This document shows positions 63,863-64,000 of a stretch of DNA of 64,000 nt, in pieces. Origin of the DNA: Sepiola atlantica (lineage: Eukaryota; Mollusca; Cephalopoda; Sepiida; Sepiolidae). The position numbers and the translations under genes are program-made. The notes under the pieces are model-generated. The model was not told the origin of the DNA and searched no databases. It saw only the letters and a program-made list of their open reading frames with translations. The stretch lies in the NCBI GenBank assembly GCA_963556195.1, contig CAUVYP010000245.1:1-64000 (forward strand). The letters are read 5' to 3'. The first letter of the stretch is position 1. Every line of letters starts with the position of its first letter.

Positions 63863-64000
63863 TTGTTGATGTTTTGCGTATTCAGTTTGTATCGATATAT
63901 CTCCGGGAGTACAAGAGCTGAACTTCTGAAACTTGGTACTTCAGTAGAAAATGTGTGTCCGCTATTGTCTGCAAAGTTTTGTTGCACAATTCTTATAAAT
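63863..64000. repeat. Partial monomer at right edge (m1-m138)
   Basis: A type 6 chimera (cgatatatc, A left half, ttttgttgc right half) cut by the window edge. The same chimera is found at 54,563 and 60,143, and a similar one at 10,664. Confidence 0.93.

Larger units (their letters stand above)
1..64000. repeat. 186-bp satellite DNA array, 343 full monomers
   Basis: The same 186-bp unit recurs from first to last base in one orientation. Counting from base 61 to 63,862 gives 63,802 bp, which is 343 x 186 plus 4 bp, and six single-base indels (five insertions, one deletion) account for the difference. Landmarks in nearly every unit are ttgttgatgttttgcg, catatctccgggag, gcaaagttt and ttataaacaaaagcg. 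No non-satellite sequence interrupts the array, so stretches without genes hold only this repeat. A satellite of this length with higher-order structure is typical of centromeric or pericentromeric heterochromatin in eukaryotes; that location is inferred, and the family is not one I recognise. Confidence 0.99.

Noticed and set aside
1..64000. CRISPR array
   Set aside because: The repeat unit is 186 bp with no unique spacers between copies.
1..64000. Bacterial or phage sequence, repeat-containing protein gene, rRNA or tRNA genes
   Set aside because: There is no Shine-Dalgarno pattern, no continuous long frame and no rRNA or tRNA-like stretch; the array is non-coding satellite.
1..64000. Telomeric repeat or subtelomeric marker
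   Set aside because: No short G-rich telomere-like tandem repeat is present; neither array end is in the window.
1..64000. Transposable element insertion
   Set aside because: Every monomer stays in register within 1 bp, so there is no room for an inserted element or a target-site duplication.
1..64000. Pure assembly artefact from collapsed or over-expanded reads
   Set aside because: Blocks differ by private variants and 1-bp indels that are consistent within each block, which an artefact would not create. Exact copy number of the identical pairs (P2/P3, S1/S2) still depends on spanning reads.

Overview
The window is one uninterrupted tandem array of a 186-bp satellite DNA monomer. There are 343 complete monomers in a single head-to-tail orientation, with a 60-bp partial copy at the left edge and a 138-bp partial copy at the right edge. 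I see no gene, RNA gene, transposon, spacer or inversion, and both array ends lie outside the window. Monomer positions are given as m1-m186, with m1 at base 61 (first base of the ttgttgatg motif). The consensus is about 36% GC and carries 7 CpG, against about 6 expected from its base composition. A long AT-rich satellite with higher-order structure points to a eukaryotic centromeric or pericentromeric region. Lack of CpG depletion suits a lightly methylated genome such as many invertebrates, but I do not recognise the family and cannot name the organism.

Most variation sits at about m73-m126, where two main haplotypes occur. Type A reads gaaaatgtgtgtccgcta and continues to tttcggagc. Type B reads gaatatgtatttccgcta and continues to ttttgttgc. 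Combined with scattered diagnostic bases, these define about 15 monomer types: 1 (tatggtttgc with gaaatc), 2 (aactccgtac), 3 (plain B), 4 (gtattgagtttg, ctaatatctgc), 5 (cttactacttc with B), 6 (cgatatatc), 7 (ggtacgtcag), 8 (aatcggacta), 9 (cggagcccaa), 10 (tttaattcgc, ctcataa), 11 (aagttgtgttgc), 12 (ctaatatctgc with A), 13 (agcacagttc), 14 (cggttgttatcaac), 15 (gtagtgaatg).

Layout. The left domain (1 to about 12.5 kb) is an irregular, roughly 15-monomer-period array with local 3-, 4- and 5-monomer duplications. The core (about 12.5-40.8 kb) is built from a 15-monomer higher-order repeat (HOR, about 2,790 bp). Two full copies are followed by rearranged derivatives in the order P-Q-P-P-Q-R-Q-R (18,289-35,961), then a 12-monomer segment and a fourth, older P-like block. 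Next come a perfect-looking tandem pair of 16-monomer blocks (S1, S2; 40,799-46,750) and a tandem pair of 34- and 30-monomer blocks (T1, T2; 48,425-60,328). The last 2.6 kb again resembles the second half of T1. Left and right arms share monomer types that are absent or rare in the core. This suggests a younger core that expanded inside an older array.

Nothing here looks like a working gene. The monomer is 62 codons long, so one frame stays in register with a single stop per monomer, but most differences between copies would change the encoded residue. The points of interest are the HOR mosaic, the layered ages, the strict length control (six 1-bp indels, some of them inherited copies), and a paired TATAAA motif in most monomers.
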